Source: Nonomuraea sp. SYSU D8015 (GTDB taxonomy: Bacteria > Actinomycetota > Actinomycetes > Streptosporangiales > Streptosporangiaceae). From it: a DNA stretch of 64,000 bases. Under the pieces are notes generated by a model. The model ran no database searches. It saw only the letters and a list, made by a program, of their open reading frames with translations, and was not told where the DNA came from. The stretch is taken from the NCBI RefSeq assembly GCF_008065375.1, contig NZ_VJYI01000004.1, positions 186,001 to 250,000 on the forward strand. The letters run 5' to 3'. Positions 60,545-64,000 of this stretch are shown piece by piece (position 1 is the stretch's first letter; each line of letters starts with the position of its first letter). A program made the translations under genes and the position numbers.

Positions 60545-61825
60545 TCACGTGGTGGCGTCGTGGCGGCGCAGGATCGCGATCGTGGCGACGGCCAGGCCGA
60601 TGAAGACGACGGTGCTGACCGTACCCGGCCTTCTCCGGGGGCGCGGCCGTCATCATCACGCCGCTGCCCACGCCCATCGGCAGCGCGATGCCTGCCGAGG
60701 CGAGGACGAGGCCGGTCACGACCAGCCCGGTGCCGCCGGCGCTCGGCACCTGCGTGTGCAGGAACAGGCCCGCCGCGCCCAGCGCCAGCCCGGCCGCCAT
60801 CACGTGCGCGGCGCCGACGCGGCGCGCGATCGCCGGCGCCGCCGTCAGGGCCAGGATCATGGCGATGTTCTGCGGCACCAGCCACAGCCCCGCCTCCGGC
60901 GGCGACAACGCCTGGACGGTCTGCAGGTACTGGGTGGTCATCAGCGTCGTGCCCGCCATGACGATGCCGCTCAGCAGCATGATCCCGAGCGTGGCGGCGA
61001 AGGCGCGGTTGGCGAAAAGGCGCAGGTCGAGCAGCGGGTCGGCGAGCCGGCGCTGGCGCCGGACGAACGCGACTCCGAACGCCGCCCCGGCCGCCATCGC
61101 GGCGACGGCCACCGGGTCCCAGCCGCTCCTGGCGATCTCCTTGAGCCCGTACACGACCGGCAGGATCATCGCCAGCGACAGCGCGACGCCGGCCAGGTCG
61201 AGACGGCCGGCGGCGGGGTCGCGGTACTCCGGCAGCAGCGTGCGCCCGGCCACCAGCACCAGCGCCATGAACGGCACCCCCATCAGGAACACCGACCCCC
61301 ACCGGAAGTGCTCCAGCAGCACCCCGCCCACCAGCGGGCCGACGGCCATGCCGAGCATGAAGCAGCCGTACCAGAGCCCGATCGCGGTGCCCATCTGCTT
61401 GACGTCGTGGAACATGTTCCTGATCAGCGCCAGCGACGACGGGAGCAGCGTCGCCCCGGAGACGCCGAGCAGCGCGCGGGTGGCGATGAGCGTCTCGGCG
61501 TTCACCGAGCACGCGGCCAGCACGGACGCCGCGCCGAACGCCGCCGCGCCGATCATCAGCAGCCTGCGGCGGCCGATCCGGTCGCCCAGCGTGCCCATGG
61601 TGATCAGGAAACCGGCCAGCATGAACGAGTAGACGTCCACGATCCACAGCTGCTGCGAGGCGGTGGCGCCGAGGTCGGCGCTCAGGCGCGGCAGCGCCAG
61701 ATAGAGGACGCTGACGTCAATGGAGAGCAGGAGGGCCACGGAGGCCAGGACGGCCAGCCCCGTCCAACGGCCAGCCCCGTCCATTCGCGGCGCCCGGCGC
61801 GGACATCGGTGATCTCGGTGTTCAT
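60545..61825 (-). pseudogene. MFS exporter (DHA2/QacA type), broken at both ends
   Basis: From ATG 61825 (GGGGAG 4 nt upstream) the frame reads MNTEITDVRAGRREWTGLAV, then goes out of frame because a 17-bp block at 61750-61783 is present twice. The body continues in another frame, ASVALLLSIDVSVLYLALPRL..., with about twelve helices and motif RIGRRRLLM. At about 60620, after APPEKAG, roughly 80 residues are missing and the last helix TVSTVVFIGLAVATIAILRRH follows in a third frame to TGA 60545. An internal ATG at 61784 restores the N-terminal frame but lacks a ribosome site. Confidence 0.85.
61750..61783. repeat. 17-bp tandem duplication inside the MFS gene
   Basis: ACGGCCAGCCCCGTCCA occurs twice head to tail (61750-61766 and 61767-61783) with no mismatch. 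One copy alone would keep the MFS reading frame; the second shifts it by 17. It is a recent replication-slippage event. Confidence 0.9.
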
Positions 61826-61915
61826 CTCACTCCCCTTTTCCGTTGCCTCCACGGTGCGGGAAGAGGCTTCCGATGTTCTTTTCGCGGACTTACGGCCGCG
61901 CATAGGGTGACGAGC

Positions 61916-64000
61916 ATGCGTTTCGGGGTGCTGGGCCCGCTGGCCGTGTGGACCGACGCCGGTGAGGCCGTCACGATCCCCGGTCTCAAGGTCCGGGCGT
62001 TGTTGGTGGACCTGCTGGTCCACGAGGGGCACCCGGTGTCCGCCGACCGGCTGGTCGACGACCTGTGGGGCGAGGAGCCGCCCGGCAATCCGGCGGGCGC
62101 GCTGCAGGTGCGCGTCTCGCAGCTGCGCAAGGCGCTGGAGGACGCCGAAGCCGGGGGCAAGAACCTCGTGGTCTCCCGCGCCCCCGGCTACCTGCTGCGC
62201 CCCGACCCCGGCGCAGTGGACGCCGAGCGTTTCGCCGGGCTGCTGACCCAGGCCGAGGCCGCCGGCAGCCCACGCACCAAGGCCAGGCTGCTGGGCGAGG
62301 CGCTGGCGCTGTGGCGGGGTCCCGCGTACGCGGACTTCGCCGACGAGGAGTACACCCGCCCGGCCATCCTCCGGCTGGAGGAGCAGCGGCTGTCGGCGCT
62401 GGAGCAGCACGCCGAGGCCCGCCTGGAGCTGGGCGAGCACGGGCTGCTCGTGGGGGAGCTGGGCGACCTGGTGGCCCGCCACCCGCTCAGGGAGCGGCTG
62501 CGTGCCGTGCACATGCGGGCTCTCTACCGGGCCGGACGCCAGAGCGAGGCGCTGGCCAGCTACGGCGAGCTGCGCGAGCGGCTGGCCGACGAGCTCGGCC
62601 TGGACCCAGGGCCCGAGATCGTCGCCCTCCACCAGGCGATACTCGGACAGGACCCGTCGCTCAGCGTGTCCGCCGACCGGCCGCGCACCAACCTGCCCGC
62701 CGCCGTCAGCAAGCTGATAGGCAGGGACGAGGCACTGGCCGAGGTGTGCGCGCTGGTCGAGGAGGAGCGGCTGGTGACGCTCACCGGCAGCGGCGGGGTC
62801 GGCAAGACCCGGCTCGCGCTGGAGGCGGCGAACCGGCTCCTGGACGGCTTCCCGGACGGCGCCTGGCTGGTGGAGCTCGACCCGGCGGTCCAGGTCGGGC
62901 TGCACCAGTCCGCCCGCGGCGGACCGCACGAGGCGTCGCGCACGCCGGCGGAGGCCGTCATGGCCGCGCTGGACATCAGGGAAGGAGCCGACTCCGCCGA
63001 CGTGGCGGGGCAGCTGGCGGGCGCGCTCCGGCAGCGCCGGATGCTGCTCGTCCTCGACAACTGCGAGCACGTGGTCGAGCAGGTCGCCGAGCTGGCCGAG
63101 CTGCTCCTGCGGGCCTGCTCGGACCTGCGGATCCTGGCCACCAGCAGGGAGCCGCTGGCCGTGGACGGCGAGGTGTTGTGGAGCGTGCCGCCGCTCGACG
63201 TGCCGGGGAGCGCCGACCTGACGGCCATGGCGGGCTCCGACGCGGTCAGGCTGTTCGTGACCCGCGCCGCGGCCTCCGCCCGCGGCTTCGCGCTCGACGC
63301 GGGCAACGCGCAGGCCGTGGCCCAGTTGTGCCGGCGGCTGGACGGCATCCCACTGGCGCTGGAGCTGGCCGCGACCCGGGTGCGGGCGCTGGGCGTGCAG
63401 GGCGTGGTGGCCAGGCTGGACGACAGGTTCCGGCTGCTGGCCGCCGGGCAGCGCGGCGCGCCGGCCCGCCAGCAGACGCTGACCGCGGTGATCGACTGGA
63501 GCTGGGACCTGCTCTCCGAGGAGGAGCGCCGCGTCCTGCGCCGCCTGGCCGTGCACGCCGAGGGCTGCACGATGGAGGCCGCGGAAGCGGTGTGCGGGGA
63601 CTCCGAGCCCGGCCTCGACGTGCTCGACCTGCTGTCCAGGTTGGTCGACCGCTCCCTCGTGGTCGTGGCCGACGCCCCGGGCGGAGTCCGTTACCGGCTG
63701 CTGGAGTCGGTGTCCGCGTACGGCGTCGCCCGGCTGGCCGACGCGGGCGAGCTCGACCGGGTACGCCTCGCGCACCTGCGCCACTACCTGTCCCTCGCCG
63801 AGCAGGCCGAGCCGAAGCTCTACGGCCACGAGCAACGCGACTGGCTGCTGCGCCTGGACGCCGAGGCCGCCAACATGCGTACGGCGCTCGACACCGCGAT
63901 CGCCCACGCGGACGCCGACGCCGCCGCGCGGCTGGTCAACGCCCTCACCTGGTACTGGTACCTGCGCGGCAGGCTGGCCGAGGGCCGCCGGTCGCTGGCG
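61916..64000 (+). CDS. BTAD/AfsR-type regulator with NB-ARC ATPase, 5' part
   Basis: At least 695 residues; the frame is still open at the window edge. Residues 1-95: OmpR-like DNA-binding domain (VLGPLAVWTDAGEAVTIPGLKVRALLVDLLVHEG; VRVSQLRKALED). Residues 100-245: BTAD helical domain (AVDAERFAGLLTQAE...). From about 270 an NB-ARC/AAA-like ATPase: P-loop LTGSGGVGKTRLALEAA, Walker B RMLLVLDNCEHV, LATSREPL sensor and GIPLALELAATRV (GLPL). Helical repeats follow. Such SARP-like regulators often activate secondary metabolism. ATG 61916 lies 7 nt after -10 box TAGGGT; the transcript should be leaderless. Confidence 0.93.
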   Translation, partial: MRFGVLGPLAVWTDAGEAVTIPGLKVRALLVDLLVHEGHPVSADRLVDDLWGEEPPGNPAGALQVRVSQLRKALEDAEAGGKNLVVSRAPGYLLRPDPGAVDAERFAGLLTQAEAAGSPRTKARLLGEALALWRGPAYADFADEEYTRPAILRLEEQRLSALEQHAEARLELGEHGLLVGELGDLVARHPLRERLRAVHMRALYRAGRQSEALASYGELRERLADELGLDPGPEIVALHQAILGQDPSLSVSADRPRTNLPAAVSKLIGRDEALAEVCALVEEERLVTLTGSGGVGKTRLALEAANRLLDGFPDGAWLVELDPAVQVGLHQSARGGPHEASRTPAEAVMAALDIREGADSADVAGQLAGALRQRRMLLVLDNCEHVVEQVAELAELLLRACSDLRILATSREPLAVDGEVLWSVPPLDVPGSADLTAMAGSDAVRLFVTRAAASARGFALDAGNAQAVAQLCRRLDGIPLALELAATRVRALGVQGVVARLDDRFRLLAAGQRGAPARQQTLTAVIDWSWDLLSEEERRVLRRLAVHAEGCTMEAAEAVCGDSEPGLDVLDLLSRLVDRSLVVVADAPGGVRYRLLESVSAYGVARLADAGELDRVRLAHLRHYLSLAEQAEPKLYGHEQRDWLLRLDAEAANMRTALDTAIAHADADAAARLVNALTWYWYLRGRLAEGRRSLA

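Noticed and set aside
60276..61784. An intact 502-residue MFS protein
   Set aside because: The last 100 residues are Arg/His/Gly-rich out-of-frame sequence and the true last helix lies in another frame, so the gene is broken rather than complete.

Overview
The window is one contiguous stretch of a very GC-rich actinobacterial chromosome. Third-position GC is high throughout, GTG and TTG starts are common, many transcripts look leaderless (TAnnnT -10 box 7-8 nt before the start codon), and the gene set (SigE-type sigma remnant, BTAD/AfsR regulator, Ser/Thr kinases, SCO6745, DUF6745) is typical of actinomycetes. Gene content fits a Streptosporangiaceae-like soil organism such as Nonomuraea; that placement is inference from gene style, not from a marker gene. 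No rRNA, tRNA or CRISPR array was seen.

Layout. 1-5.5 kb: the 5' part of a SAM methyltransferase, thiC under a TPP riboswitch, two short-chain dehydrogenases, an HdeD-family membrane protein whose upstream DNA carries the left end of an IS110-type element, and an SCO6745-family protein. 5.6-9.5 kb: a poly-Asp exported protein, a histidine kinase and response regulator, then a DUF4956 membrane protein and a VTC-domain polyphosphate-polymerase-like protein; both transcription units carry the same upstream motif. 9.5-14.2 kb: a quinone-oxidoreductase-like MDR protein, an acyl-CoA dehydrogenase, a class I DAHP synthase behind a leader-peptide/attenuator-like region, and a membrane acyltransferase. 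14.3-26.3 kb: a LacI-controlled sugar-acid catabolic island (epimerase/dehydrogenase, KdgD-type dehydratase, enolase-superfamily enzyme, two Gfo/Idh proteins of which one is fused to DUF6807, a complete ABC importer and an alpha/beta hydrolase). 26.4-32.4 kb: a six-gene ABC importer in the glpSTPQUV (glycerol) order.

32.7-40.6 kb is a patchwork: a flavin monooxygenase with three operators, the wrecked remains of a MarR gene and a VOC gene joined at a deletion scar, a DUF4434 protein, a Ser/Thr kinase, a toxin-antitoxin pair and a DUF6745 gene pair. 41-47 kb is the STM4011-STM4015 cluster: two radical SAM enzymes, an alkaline-phosphatase-superfamily hydrolase, an ATP-grasp-like protein and two tandem LRR-like STM4015 proteins. 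It is the best candidate here for an undescribed biosynthetic or protein-modification system. It is followed by the efeUOB iron/heme uptake operon with an iron box. 50.5-56.1 kb: a second sugar importer (substrate-binding protein, two permeases) with a GH5 glycosidase and a divergent LacI regulator with CGAAA-N-TTTCG operators. 56.2-64 kb: a flavin hydroxylase of the salicylyl/anthraniloyl-CoA type, a 46-residue protein, a second Ser/Thr kinase, a MarR/MazG divergent pair, an MFS exporter gene inactivated by a 17-bp tandem duplication and a 3' deletion, and the start of a BTAD-NB-ARC regulator that runs off the right edge.

Many operons are translationally coupled through ATGA or TGATG overlaps. 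At least four genes are decaying (marR, VOC, sigE-like, MFS), so the accessory parts of this region are actively being lost and rearranged.
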